Assembly (NCBI RefSeq): GCF_003952485.1
Contig: NZ_CP034447.1
Span: 1,426,001-1,490,000, forward strand
Direction of reading: 5' to 3'
Length of the DNA stretch: 64,000 bases
From: Mesorhizobium sp. M1E.F.Ca.ET.045.02.1.1
Lineage (GTDB): Bacteria > Pseudomonadota > Alphaproteobacteria > Rhizobiales > Rhizobiaceae
The position numbers and the translations under genes are program-made. The notes below the pieces were generated by a model, which was given only the letters and a program-made list of their open reading frames with translations, had not been told where the DNA came from and searched no databases. Below, piece by piece: positions 8,952 to 17,545 of the stretch; the first letter of the stretch is position 1; every line of letters begins with the position of its first letter.

Positions 8952-9451
8952 TTTTCTTCCGGCGGCAACCTGAACTTGCTTGCGTCGATGCCGAGATGGG
9001 CGCAGAGCGCATCGACCACGACGCCGTGGTCATCCCTTTCAGGCAGACCCGAGACAGCAATGACGCCGACGACGCCAGCGCCCTTGACGGTTACGGGAAA
9101 GCCGCCGCCGGCGAGCACATAGTCGGCGATGTCCAGCGCCTCGCCGATCTTGAAGGTGCGGTCGGGCCGCTGCTGCTCCAGCACCATGCGGTAGGTGCTT
9201 CTCAGATAGCGTTTCACGACATTGATCTTGCGCCGCGCCCAGTCGGGATTGGAGGCATTCGAACCCGGCATGGCGGCATAGAAGAGCGGTCGGTCGAAGG
9301 TCCTGATGTCGACGATGATCGGCAGATTTTCCTTGAGCGCCCGTTCCCGTATCGCCGAGCCGATCTCGAAGGCTGTGGCCTCGTCGAAGGCCGGGAAGAC
9401 CAGCGCCGCTTCCTGTTTCTTGATCAGAGCGATGTCGTCGGCGGCAGCCAT
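8948..9451 (-). CDS. UPF0303 / heme-degrading-domain (HbpS-GlcG-like) protein
   Basis: 167 residues. Motifs of the family are visible: FDEATAFEIGSAIRERA near the N-terminus, the basic stretch WARRKINVVKRY, and the glycine-rich ALDIADYVLAGGGFPVTVKGAGVVGVIAVSG region split across residues 110-140. The fold is that of HbpS/GlcG proteins, small alpha/beta proteins found beside glycolate, glycerate and diol catabolism genes; a heme or cofactor role has been proposed. It is the first gene of a pair with the glycerate kinase. No catalytic residue can be named with confidence. Confidence 0.85.
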   Translation of the reverse strand: MAAADDIALIKKQEAALVFPAFDEATAFEIGSAIRERALKENLPIIVDIRTFDRPLFYAAMPGSNASNPDWARRKINVVKRYLRSTYRMVLEQQRPDRTFKIGEALDIADYVLAGGGFPVTVKGAGVVGVIAVSGLPERDDHGVVVDALCAHLGIDASKFRLPPEEK

Positions 9452-9530
9452 GGCGTTCCCCTGTCAATGTCCGACGCACGCTTTGGCCGATGGCTGACGC
9501 CGGGTCAAGCGCGGAGCGCGTGGAATGGCG

Positions 9531-10844
9531 TTATGCCGCGATGGCGCTCTTTGCCGGCCGGCCCGCCACATAGACCTCGCGCACGGCGCGATCGTCGCCC
9601 AGCGTCTGCAGCAGGAAAAGTTCCTCGGCCAGCGTCTCCACCGTCTCCATCCTCAGCCGCATCGCCGGCGTGGCGTAGGCGTCGAGCACGACGATGTCGG
9701 CGTCTGTGCCTTCATCGAGCGTGCCGACTTTGTCGGCGACAGACAGCGCCTCGGCATTGCCGCGCGTCAACTGCCAGAAGGACTGGAACGGGTTCAGCTT
9801 CTCGCCGTTCAGCGCGATCACCTTGTAGCCCTCGTCCATGGTGCGCAGCATCGAATAGTTGGTGCCGCCGCCGACATCGGTGGCCGCGGCGATCCGGAGC
9901 GGCTTTTCGCGGCGGCGGTAGCGCTGGTAGTCGAACAGGCCGGAACCGAGGAAGAGATTGGAGGTCGGGCAGAACACCGCCACAGAACCCGACTGCGAAA
10001 GCGCATCCGCCTCACGGTCGGAGAGGTGAATGCAGTGGCCGAACAGGCTCTTCCCGCCCAGCAGGCCGTAATGCTCATAGATATCGGTGTAGTCGCGCGA
10101 CCAGGGATAGAGCTCCTGGGTGAAGGCGATCTCGGCGTGGTTTTCGGACAGATGCGTCTGCATGTGGAGATCGGGATGCTCGCGGCAGAGCGCGCCGGCC
10201 ATCTCCATCTGCTCGGGCGAGGAGGTGATCGCAAAGCGCGGCGTGACGGCATAGAGCTGGCGGCCCTTGCCGTGCCATTCGGCAATCAGCGCCTTGGTGT
10301 CGTCATAGCCGGTCTGCGGCGTGTCGAGGACGCCGTCCGGCGCGTTGCGGTCCATCATCACCTTGCCGGCGATGTTGAGCATGTTGCGGTCATGGGATTC
10401 GGCGAAGAAGGCTTCGGCGGAAGATTTGTGCACCGAGCAGTAGGCGGCGACCGTCGTCGTGCCGTGGCGCAGCATTTCATCAAGGAACAGCCGCGCGATG
10501 CGGCGGCCATGCTGCGCGTTCCGGAATTTCGTCTCTTCGGGAAAAGTGTATTTGTTCAGCCAGTCGAGCAGTTCGGCGCCGTAGGACGCGATGACCTGCA
10601 TCTGCGGAAAATGCACATGGGCGTCGAGGAACCCAGGCAAGATGAGATGCGGGCGATGGTCGATCGTCTCGACGCCGGTGCCTGCGCGCTTCTTGACCTC
10701 GGCATAGGGACCGGCGGCAACGATCTTGCCTTCGTCGAGCAGCAGCGCGCCATCCTCCTCGTAGCGCCAGGCGGCATGGTCGTCTATCGCTTCGGGCCAG
10801 CGCAGGAAAGAGAGCGTGCGGCCGCGCAGGAGTTTCGATGTCAT
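9531..10844 (-). CDS. guaD: Guanine deaminase
   Basis: 437 residues, amidohydrolase superfamily. Metal site: the HxH of FLDAHVHFPQ near 73, H in MQTHLSENH (about 230), H in FGHCIHLS (about 268), and the catalytic Asp in AAATDVGGGTNYS (about 318). The family converts guanine to xanthine and ammonia in the cytosol. Two bases separate it from the urate hydroxylase gene upstream, forming an operon. It feeds xanthine to the XdhABC complex encoded further right. Confidence 0.93.
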   Translation of the reverse strand: MTSKLLRGRTLSFLRWPEAIDDHAAWRYEEDGALLLDEGKIVAAGPYAEVKKRAGTGVETIDHRPHLILPGFLDAHVHFPQMQVIASYGAELLDWLNKYTFPEETKFRNAQHGRRIARLFLDEMLRHGTTTVAAYCSVHKSSAEAFFAESHDRNMLNIAGKVMMDRNAPDGVLDTPQTGYDDTKALIAEWHGKGRQLYAVTPRFAITSSPEQMEMAGALCREHPDLHMQTHLSENHAEIAFTQELYPWSRDYTDIYEHYGLLGGKSLFGHCIHLSDREADALSQSGSVAVFCPTSNLFLGSGLFDYQRYRRREKPLRIAAATDVGGGTNYSMLRTMDEGYKVIALNGEKLNPFQSFWQLTRGNAEALSVADKVGTLDEGTDADIVVLDAYATPAMRLRMETVETLAEELFLLQTLGDDRAVREVYVAGRPAKSAIAA

Positions 10845-10846
10845 GC

Positions 10847-12073
10847 TTACTTTCCGGCGCCTTCGAACCAGGCGACCAAAAGGGCCCGTTCCTGGTCGGT
10901 TGTCTGGGTGACGTTGGCGGGCGGCATGGCATGCGCCCGGCCGGCCTGCAGATAGATCTCGCGGGCATGCTCGGCGATGCGCGCGTCGGTGTCGAGCATC
11001 ACGCCCTTCGGCGCATGGTAGATGCCTTCATAGACCGGCTCCTCGGTATGGCACATCGAGCAGCGGCCGAGCACGGTGTCGCGCACGGCGGCGAAGTGGG
11101 CCGAAGCCATGTAGACCTGGGCTGCAGCCGATGCGGCAGAGGTCTTCGGCTCGCCGGTCAGCACCTTCGGCACGGTCGAGAGCCAGACGATGATCATGAA
11201 CAGCACGGCGGCGCCGAGCCAGGTCCAGGTCGGGTTGCCCTTCCTTGCATGCACCGTGTTGAAATAGTGCCGGATCAGCACGCCGATGATGAAGACCAGC
11301 GAGGCGATGACCCAGTTGAACTCGGTGCCGAAGGCCAGCGGGTAGTGGTTCGACAGCATCAGGAACAGGACCGGCAAGGTCAGGTAGTTGTTGTGCAGCG
11401 AGCGCTGCTTGGCGATCTTGCCGTATTTCGGGTCCGGCTTGCGGTCGGCGATCAGGTCGGCGACGACGATCTTCTGGTTGGGGATGATGACCATGAAGAC
11501 GTTGGCCGACATGATCGTGGCGGTGATGGCGCCGAGATGCAGGAAGGCGGCGCGGCCGGTGAAGAGGTGGGTGAGGCCCCAGGCGATGAAAACCAGCACG
11601 CAGTAAAGCACCAGCATCAGCCCGGTGTCGCTTTTGCCGAGCGGCGAGCGGCACAGAAGATCGTAGACGATCCAGCCGACGCCGATTGTCGCCAACGACA
11701 GCAGGATGCCGACCGGCACCGAGACGTTGAGCACGTTGGGGTCGATCAGGAAGAGATCCGCCCCGGCATAATAGACCACGCAGAGCATGGCGAAGCCCGA
11801 CAGCCAGGTGGCGTAGGATTCCCATTTGAACCAGGTCAGGTGCTCCGGCATCTCGGCCGGCGCCACCAGGTATTTCTGGATGTGGTAGAAGCCGCCGCCA
11901 TGCACCTGCCATTCCTCGCCGAAGGCGCCGGCGGGCAGGCCGGGACGCTGGCGAAGCCCGAGATCGAGGGCGACGAAATAGAAGGAGGAGCCGATCCAGG
12001 CGATGCCGGTGATGACATGCAGCCAGCGGACCGCGAAGCTCAGCCAGTCCCAGAAAATCGCAAAATCCATCAT
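10847..12073 (-). CDS. puuD: Membrane urate hydroxylase with C-terminal cytochrome c domain
   Basis: 408 residues. About eight hydrophobic segments fill residues 10-315 (for example FAVRWLHVITGIAWIGSSF and VASLVFIIGVL-type stretches). A soluble C-terminal domain follows with one heme-c site CSMCH near 344 and an axial-Met candidate in HAMPPANV near 385. This is the PuuD class that oxidises urate to 5-hydroxyisourate at the membrane and passes electrons to the respiratory chain, in place of soluble uricase; no soluble uricase gene is present here. It overlaps neither neighbour but is two bases from guaD. HIU hydrolase and OHCU decarboxylase, needed next, are encoded at 21.4-23.3 kb. Confidence 0.92.
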   Translation of the reverse strand: MMDFAIFWDWLSFAVRWLHVITGIAWIGSSFYFVALDLGLRQRPGLPAGAFGEEWQVHGGGFYHIQKYLVAPAEMPEHLTWFKWESYATWLSGFAMLCVVYYAGADLFLIDPNVLNVSVPVGILLSLATIGVGWIVYDLLCRSPLGKSDTGLMLVLYCVLVFIAWGLTHLFTGRAAFLHLGAITATIMSANVFMVIIPNQKIVVADLIADRKPDPKYGKIAKQRSLHNNYLTLPVLFLMLSNHYPLAFGTEFNWVIASLVFIIGVLIRHYFNTVHARKGNPTWTWLGAAVLFMIIVWLSTVPKVLTGEPKTSAASAAAQVYMASAHFAAVRDTVLGRCSMCHTEEPVYEGIYHAPKGVMLDTDARIAEHAREIYLQAGRAHAMPPANVTQTTDQERALLVAWFEGAGK

Positions 12074-12224
12074 CGAGTCGCCCCTGGGAAATCGTCCCTG
12101 CCGGTTGCACGACTTTACGGGCTGGCGCCGAAACGAAAAGAGGCGGGGCCCGCGATGACTTTCAAAAAAAAATGGAAAATACTACGCTCACCACACTGAG
12201 CCGTTTGAGAGCCACGACAGCCGC

Positions 12225-13145
12225 ATGGCCTATCTCGACAACATCGCCGTCTTCGTCCGCGTCGTCGAGCTCGGCAATCTTTCGGCGGCCGGTCGCGACA
12301 TGCGCATCTCGCCGGCGGTCGCCTCCAACCGCATCAAGGAACTGGAGAAGCATCTCGGGGTCAGGCTGTTCAATCGCACGACAAGGCAGTTGATGCCGAC
12401 CGAGCATGGCACGGTGTTCTACACCGGCGCCAAGCAGGTCCTGGAGGCGATCACCGAGGCAGAAGCCGCTGTCGCCGCTCTCTCCGGCCAGCCACGCGGC
12501 ACCATCAGGGTGACGGCGCCGCTCGGCCTCGGCCGGCGGCTGATCGCTTCCGGCATCCCGGACTTCCACGACAAATATCCCGATATCGAGGTGCGGCTCA
12601 GGCTCTCCGATCACAATGTCGACATCATGAAGGAAGGCATCGACGTCGCCTTCCGGCTCGGCATCATCGAGGATTCGAGTCTCAGGATGCGCGGCATCAT
12701 GGACTGCGAGCGCGTGCTGGTGGCGGCGCCGAAATATCTGGAAGCGCGCGGCGAGCCGGTCGAGCCGCAGGAGCTGATCGGCAAGAAGCACGACTGCCTG
12801 ATGCTGCGCTACGCCGGCACGCGCGAATATGTCTGGACGCTGCAGACGCCGAACGGCGTGCAGAAATTCGAGGTGCACGGGCCATATGACACCGACGACG
12901 GCGACGTTCTGACCGGCTGGGCGCTGTCGGGGCGCGGCATCATCAACAAGCCGCGCTTCGAGGTCGAGCCGTTCATCCGCGACCAGCGGCTGAAGGTGAT
13001 CCTGGCCAAGACCCCGCCGACGCCGGTGCAGTTGGCCGCCGTCTATCCGCACAAGAAGCTGCAGGACCCGAAGGTGCGGCTGCTGCTCGACTTCATGGCC
13101 GACCGCTGCCAGCGGCTGATCAAGGACATTCTTGCTGGTAAGTAA
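12225..13145 (+). CDS. LysR-family transcriptional regulator
   Basis: 306 residues. The N-terminal helix-turn-helix is at about 18-40 (NLSAAGRDMRISPAVASNRI) followed by the linker helix KELEKHLGVRLFNRTTRQL. The effector-binding domain starts at RGTIRVTAPLGLGRRLI. The short LSGQPRGTIRV junction resembles the DmlR-like subgroup. It is divergent from puuD-guaD across 151 bp and upstream of two luciferase-like monooxygenases, so either side could be its target. The effector is unknown. Confidence 0.9.
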   Translation: MAYLDNIAVFVRVVELGNLSAAGRDMRISPAVASNRIKELEKHLGVRLFNRTTRQLMPTEHGTVFYTGAKQVLEAITEAEAAVAALSGQPRGTIRVTAPLGLGRRLIASGIPDFHDKYPDIEVRLRLSDHNVDIMKEGIDVAFRLGIIEDSSLRMRGIMDCERVLVAAPKYLEARGEPVEPQELIGKKHDCLMLRYAGTREYVWTLQTPNGVQKFEVHGPYDTDDGDVLTGWALSGRGIINKPRFEVEPFIRDQRLKVILAKTPPTPVQLAAVYPHKKLQDPKVRLLLDFMADRCQRLIKDILAGK

Positions 13146-13258
13146 GGGCTGGCCGGCAAGTAGGGACTGGTCGGCAAGTGACTGGCTGCTGGCCCAGCCG
13201 ATCGGGTTGCCTTGCCTGGGGGCGAGCCTAGGTTGATAGCGACGTCGCTGGCAGCCGA

Positions 13259-14236
13259 ATGGGCAGCACAATGTATCTCGCCGTTTCGCTCAACATTGCT
13301 TCCGCCGCCGGGCAGGCCGGCCTGACATTTGCCGAGATCGCCGGCTTCGTGCGGAAGGTAGAGGCGGCCGGGATCGATATGGTCGTCATCTCCGATTCAA
13401 TGGACGAGCGATCGAGCAGCCCGTTCGAGGCGACGACGCTTCTGGCGGCACTGGCGACGGTGACCGAAAGGATCGGGCTGGTGGCCAGCGCCTCGACATT
13501 GGCGCACCAGCCCTACAATCTGGCGCGCCGTTTTGCTTCGCTCGACATCATCAGCCATGGCCGCATCGGCTGGAATGCGACGATGCGGCAAAACCCGCGC
13601 GAGGCAGCCAATTTCAGCCGGCCGGAAGGCATAGCCGATGACGATTTCCGCCGCCGCGCGGAAGAGTTCATCGGCATCGTGCAGGGTCTGTGGCGAGGCT
13701 GGGATGCGGACGCCCTGCTTTTCGACAAGGCCGCCGGCCGGTTCCACGATCCGGAAAAGATGCATCTCCTCGATCACAAGGGCGAGTTCTTCTCGGTGCG
13801 CGGGCCGCTCAATGTCGCCCGCTCGCCACAGGATATGCCCGTGCTGGTCATGTCCGGCCTGGCGGCGGCCGATCTCGATTTCGGCGCCCGCGTCGCCGAT
13901 GTCATCCTGGTCAAGGGCAAATCACCGACAGACGCAAAGGCGGCTTGCGACGACCTGAAGCGCCGGGTGTCACCCGCCGGACGCACACCGGATGCCGTCA
14001 AGGTGCTTATGACCGTTGCCGCGACACCCGAGCTTGCGACCAACAGGCTGGAGGACTGGTTCAGCGCGGAAAGCTGCGACGGTCTCAACATTGCTTTGCC
14101 TGCTGATCTTTCGGCGTTCGACGACTTCACCGACCGCCTGCTGCCGGCGCTTCAACGTCGCGGTCTGGTTCGGTCGATCCACCACGGCACTACGCTGCGC
14201 GAGCATCTCGGGCTTGGCGCGGGAGGAGGACAATGA
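13259..14236 (+). CDS. LLM-class flavin-dependent oxidoreductase, short form
   Basis: 325 residues. Bacterial luciferase-like TIM barrel: FAEIAGFVRKVEAAGIDMVVISD at the N-terminus, LAALATVTERIGLVASAST, and ARRFASLDIISHGRIGWNAT, the usual block before the flavin site. The ending TTLREHLGL is shared with the next gene. Family members use reduced FMN from a separate reductase and O2 to oxidise sulfonates, nitriloacetate, dibenzothiophene sulfone or related compounds. The stop overlaps the next start (ATGA), so the pair is co-translated. No flavin reductase gene lies nearby; the substrate is unknown. Confidence 0.85.
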   Translation: MGSTMYLAVSLNIASAAGQAGLTFAEIAGFVRKVEAAGIDMVVISDSMDERSSSPFEATTLLAALATVTERIGLVASASTLAHQPYNLARRFASLDIISHGRIGWNATMRQNPREAANFSRPEGIADDDFRRRAEEFIGIVQGLWRGWDADALLFDKAAGRFHDPEKMHLLDHKGEFFSVRGPLNVARSPQDMPVLVMSGLAAADLDFGARVADVILVKGKSPTDAKAACDDLKRRVSPAGRTPDAVKVLMTVAATPELATNRLEDWFSAESCDGLNIALPADLSAFDDFTDRLLPALQRRGLVRSIHHGTTLREHLGLGAGGGQ

Positions 14237-15483
14237 GCGCGCGCCAGATGAAGCTCGGCCTGTTCCTGTGGGCGACCGGCCACCATATCGCCGCCTGGCG
14301 CCATCCGGACGCGCATGTCACGGCCGGCATCGACATCGAGCATTACATCAAGCTGACGCGGACGGCCGAAGCGGCGAAGTTCGACATGATCTTCTGCGAG
14401 GACGCCGCCGGCCTGCGTGAAGCCAACATCAATATCGCCAGGCAGACCTCGCGCTCGATCGGCTTCGAGCCGATCAGCCTGCTTTCGGTGCTTGCAGCCC
14501 AGACCGAGCGCATCGGCCTCGTATCGACGGCGTCGACCAGCTACAACGAGCCCTACGGGCTGGCGCGGGCCTTTGCTTCGCTCGACAATCTGAGCGGCGG
14601 CCGGGCCGGCTGGAATCTGGTCACCTCGGCCAGCCCTATCGAAGCGGCAAATTTTGGTTCGACAGGCTTGAGGCCGCATGCCGACCGCTACGAACGCGCC
14701 CGCGAATTCGCCACCGTCATCACCAGCCTGTGGCACCGCAAGGCGGCCGGCCATGACGGCCAAAGTTTTTCGGTGCGCGACCCGCTCGACATACCGCCCT
14801 CGCCGCAGGGCGCGCCGGTAATGGTTCAGGCCGGCGCCTCCGACGACGGCAAAGATCTCGCCGCTCGGACCGCCGACGTCGTGTTCAGTGCGGCGCAGAC
14901 TCTTGAGGAGGCCAAGGCCTTTTATGACGATCTCAAGGGGCGGCTGGCCGCCTATGGCCGCCAGCCGGACGACGTCAAGATCATGCCCGGCGTGGCGCCG
15001 ACCGTCGCGGCAACAAAAGCCGAGGCCCAGGCAAAATACGATGCGCTGCAGGAGCTGATCCCCGACGATGTCGGCGTCGCGCTGCTTTCCAGCTATCTCA
15101 GCATTTCCGACCTCTGGCGCTACCCGATCGACGGGCCGCTGCCCGAACTGCCGGAGAGTGAAGGCATGAAAAGCCGGCAGGCTTTGGTCATCGAGCAGGC
15201 CCGGCGGGACGGCCTCTCGATCCGGGACCTCGCACGCTACTTTGCCGGCGCGCGCGGGCATTGGCGCGTCGTCGGCACGGCCGATCAAATCGCCGACGAA
15301 TTGCAGGCACGTTTCGAAGGCGGCGCCGCCGACGGCTTCAACGTCATGCCGTCCTGGTTCCCGGGCGAACTGGACGCCTTCGCGACAATGGTCGTGCCCG
15401 AGCTGCAGCGCCGCGGCCTGTTCCGGAAGGACTATGAGGGCCGCACATTGCGCGAGCATCTCGGCCTGAAGCGGCCGGTCTAA
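14233..15483 (+). CDS. LLM-class monooxygenase, NtaA/SnaA/DszA-like
   Basis: 416 residues, close to the 430-450 typical of the NtaA/SoxA/DszA group. Recognisable blocks: GLFLWATGHHIAAWRHPDA at the N-terminus, KFDMIFCEDAAGL, LSVLAAQTERIGLVSTAST, and RAFASLDNLSGGRAGWNLVTS, followed by ANFG. VVGTADQIADELQ and DGFNVMPSWFPGEL near the C-terminus are also typical. It starts inside the stop of the preceding shorter paralogue, suggesting two subunits or two successive steps. Its stop overlaps the convergent phzF stop by four bases. FMNH2 would come from an unlinked reductase. Confidence 0.88.
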   Translation: MSARQMKLGLFLWATGHHIAAWRHPDAHVTAGIDIEHYIKLTRTAEAAKFDMIFCEDAAGLREANINIARQTSRSIGFEPISLLSVLAAQTERIGLVSTASTSYNEPYGLARAFASLDNLSGGRAGWNLVTSASPIEAANFGSTGLRPHADRYERAREFATVITSLWHRKAAGHDGQSFSVRDPLDIPPSPQGAPVMVQAGASDDGKDLAARTADVVFSAAQTLEEAKAFYDDLKGRLAAYGRQPDDVKIMPGVAPTVAATKAEAQAKYDALQELIPDDVGVALLSSYLSISDLWRYPIDGPLPELPESEGMKSRQALVIEQARRDGLSIRDLARYFAGARGHWRVVGTADQIADELQARFEGGAADGFNVMPSWFPGELDAFATMVVPELQRRGLFRKDYEGRTLREHLGLKRPV

Positions 15484-16328
15484 GCGGCTTCAGCCTGTGC
15501 GTCCATCAGCCGGGCCGTCCCCGAAACCCTGATCGAGCTGCCGGGTGTCGGCGGAATGTCGGCATGGAGGCGCGAGCGGATGCCCATGTCCTCGCCCTGG
15601 ACGATGTCGATCGAGCCGCCATGCGGCCAGTCGAGATCGCGCAGATAGCCGGCAAAGGCCGCGGTGGCGGCGCCCGTCGCCGGATCCTCGTAGACTCCGC
15701 CCGAAGCGAAGGGATTGCGCGTGTGGAAGAGCCGCGGCGTTTCGGCAAAGGCGAGCAGGATCGTGATCAGCCTTTCGCGCCGCATCAGGGCCTGGCCCTG
15801 CTTGAAATCATAGGTCATGGCGGCCAGCGCCTCGCGCGACCTCAGCGCCAGCGCGAAATGGTCGGAGCCGCCATGGATCAGCGCCGGAGGAATGGCTGGA
15901 TCGAGATCGCTTGCCGCGTAACCGAACAGCGCCAGCATTTCGGAGACAAGTCCCGGCGGTGCCGGCTTGCTGCGCGTCGGCGGAGACTGCAGCGCGGCGA
16001 CAATGTTGGAACCGTCGCGGAATCCTTCGACGGTGATCCCGGCTTGATTGAGGGCCAGCGCGAAAATCCGGTCGCCGAACCGCCGGACCAGCCCGGCACC
16101 GAGCGCGATCGTGGCATGGCCGCAGAACGGCACCTCCGATTCGGGCGAAAAATAGCGGACGCGCCAGTTCTCGCCTTCGGGCGCAGCGAAGGCGGTTTCC
16201 GAAAAGCCGACCTCGGCCGCGACGCGCTGCATTTCGGCGGCATCCGGTAGGACGTCGCCAATCACGACGCCGGCCGGATTGCCGCCGGTGTTGCCGTCCG
16301 AAAATGCCGCTATGCGCAAAACGTCCAT
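15480..16328 (-). CDS. PhzF-family isomerase/epimerase-like protein
   Basis: 282 residues from ATG 16328 (MDVLRIAAF); a longer reading to 16379 is not needed. N-terminal DVLRIAAFSDGNTGGNPAGVV and FSETAFAAP, with the family catalytic Glu in that FSET block, then YFSPESEVPFCGHATIA near 75-90 and EDPATGAATAAF near 230, both typical of the two-lobed diaminopimelate-epimerase-like fold. Most PhzF-like proteins outside phenazine clusters have no known substrate. It is convergent with the LLM pair and not obviously connected with purine degradation. Confidence 0.88.
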   Translation of the reverse strand: MDVLRIAAFSDGNTGGNPAGVVIGDVLPDAAEMQRVAAEVGFSETAFAAPEGENWRVRYFSPESEVPFCGHATIALGAGLVRRFGDRIFALALNQAGITVEGFRDGSNIVAALQSPPTRSKPAPPGLVSEMLALFGYAASDLDPAIPPALIHGGSDHFALALRSREALAAMTYDFKQGQALMRRERLITILLAFAETPRLFHTRNPFASGGVYEDPATGAATAAFAGYLRDLDWPHGGSIDIVQGEDMGIRSRLHADIPPTPGSSIRVSGTARLMDAQAEAA

Positions 16329-16481
16329 GTCGCTCGCCCTGTGTTCACAACTCGTGTTCGCCAGGCGCGCAGAAAACACGGTTCAAACCCGTTTGGGAAA
16401 CGAAGAAAGCGACGAGCAGCTGTGAGCGGTGGTCATACCTTCGCAGCCCTGTCGCCGGCGCGACGAGGACCGCGGCTGACC

Positions 16482-17483
16482 TTAGCCGGCCATCGCCTTT
16501 TGGGACGGAGCCGACGCTTTGGCGGAATGCGACGCCAGCGCCGTCATGATCTCGGCGGCGGCAAGTGCGGCGATCACCGGTGGGCGCTTGTCCTTCACGG
16601 CGTTGCCGCCGATCGGCGACACGAGGCGGTTGAACTCGGCCTCGCTGCCCTCGGCCGACTTCAGGAACCAGTTCTTGAAAGTCGCCTTCTTGGTCTTGGA
16701 TCCGATCATGCCGACATAGGCAGCGTCGTCGCGCCTCAGCGCCTCGGCGACGATCAGGAAATCGAGCGCATGGTCGTGGGTGAGGATGACGAAGGCCGAT
16801 CCCGCCGGCGCCTCTCGAACGGCGCTTTCAGGCATCGGCGTCAATCTCGTCTCGACCGTTTCCGGCATGCCTTCCAGCGCATCCGCCCGCGTCTCGACGA
16901 CGAGGGCGTGGATGGGCAGAAGAGCGAGCGTCGCCGCCAGCGCCTGGCCGACATGGCCGCCGCCGAAGACATAGACATGCGGCAGACGCGCCTCCTCGGC
17001 CTCTGCCTTGGCGATCAGTTCCCGTTCGAGCGCCGCATCGACAGGGCGGATCAGCACCTCGACGCGCCCGCCGCAGCACTGGCCGATCTCCGGCCCGAGC
17101 GGAACGTCGAGCGTTGTGCAGACTTCGTCGGCCTCGATGCGGGCTTCCCTCCCCCTTGAGGGGAGGGTGGCGGCGAAGCCGCCGGGTGGGGTCGCCGCGG
17201 CAGTGCTCGGCATTTTCTTGGGTCGCGCGCTTCCTCTACCGACCCCCTCTGGCCGCTTCGCGGCCATCTCCCCCTCAAGGGGGGAGATAAGCTGCCGTGC
17301 CTTGTCGATTGCCATATATTCGAGCTGGCCGCCGCCGATGGTGCCGAAGATCGCCGATGCCGAGACGAGCATGAAGGCGCCGGTCTCGCGCGGCGTCGAA
17401 CCTTTCGTCGCCGCGACCTCGACCAGCGCGACCCGGCCAGCCTGGCCGAGAAACGCCTTCAGGCTTTGAACTTTCGAGTTCAT
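16482..17483 (-). CDS. xdhC: Xanthine dehydrogenase accessory protein XdhC, with in-frame repeat insertion
   Basis: 333 residues from ATG 17483 (ATG 17492 also possible). XdhC binds molybdenum cofactor, has it sulfurated and inserts it into XdhB. Typical blocks: VALVEVAATKGSTPRE at the N-terminus, TIGGGQLEYMAID near 52, IGQCCGGRVEV near 135, VYVFGGGHVGQALA (Rossmann) near 175, YVGMIGSKTKKA near 265. Between AIDKARQ and EADEVCTT lies about 50 residues starting ISPLEGEMAAKRPEG that are the translation of a palindromic intergenic repeat; the rest of the protein is intact and in frame on both sides. Last gene of the uraH-xdhA-xdhB-xdhC operon. Confidence 0.92.
   Translation of the reverse strand: MNSKVQSLKAFLGQAGRVALVEVAATKGSTPRETGAFMLVSASAIFGTIGGGQLEYMAIDKARQLISPLEGEMAAKRPEGVGRGSARPKKMPSTAAATPPGGFAATLPSRGREARIEADEVCTTLDVPLGPEIGQCCGGRVEVLIRPVDAALERELIAKAEAEEARLPHVYVFGGGHVGQALAATLALLPIHALVVETRADALEGMPETVETRLTPMPESAVREAPAGSAFVILTHDHALDFLIVAEALRRDDAAYVGMIGSKTKKATFKNWFLKSAEGSEAEFNRLVSPIGGNAVKDKRPPVIAALAAAEIMTALASHSAKASAPSQKAMAG
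17141..17294. repeat. Palindromic repeat inserted in frame within xdhC
   Basis: Two arms, about 17143-17190 (ctcccccttgagggg, then ggcggcgaagccgcc and gggtggggtc) and 17240-17290 (gaccccctctggccgcttcgcggcc, then ctcaaggggggagat), are imperfect reverse complements around a spacer of about 50 bp. The same arms occur in intergenic copies in this window. The element adds about 50 codons without a stop in the xdhC frame. Confidence 0.85.
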
Positions 17484-17545
17484 CGTCTGCATTCCTAATG
17501 CCGAAATATAGAGTTTTTCGGCCTGAATTGCACGTTTTGGCCCGT

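Noticed and set aside
16366..16405. Possible tRNA T-arm (ggttcaaaccc) between phzF and xdhC
   Set aside because: No acceptor stem, D-arm or anticodon arm can be placed around it.
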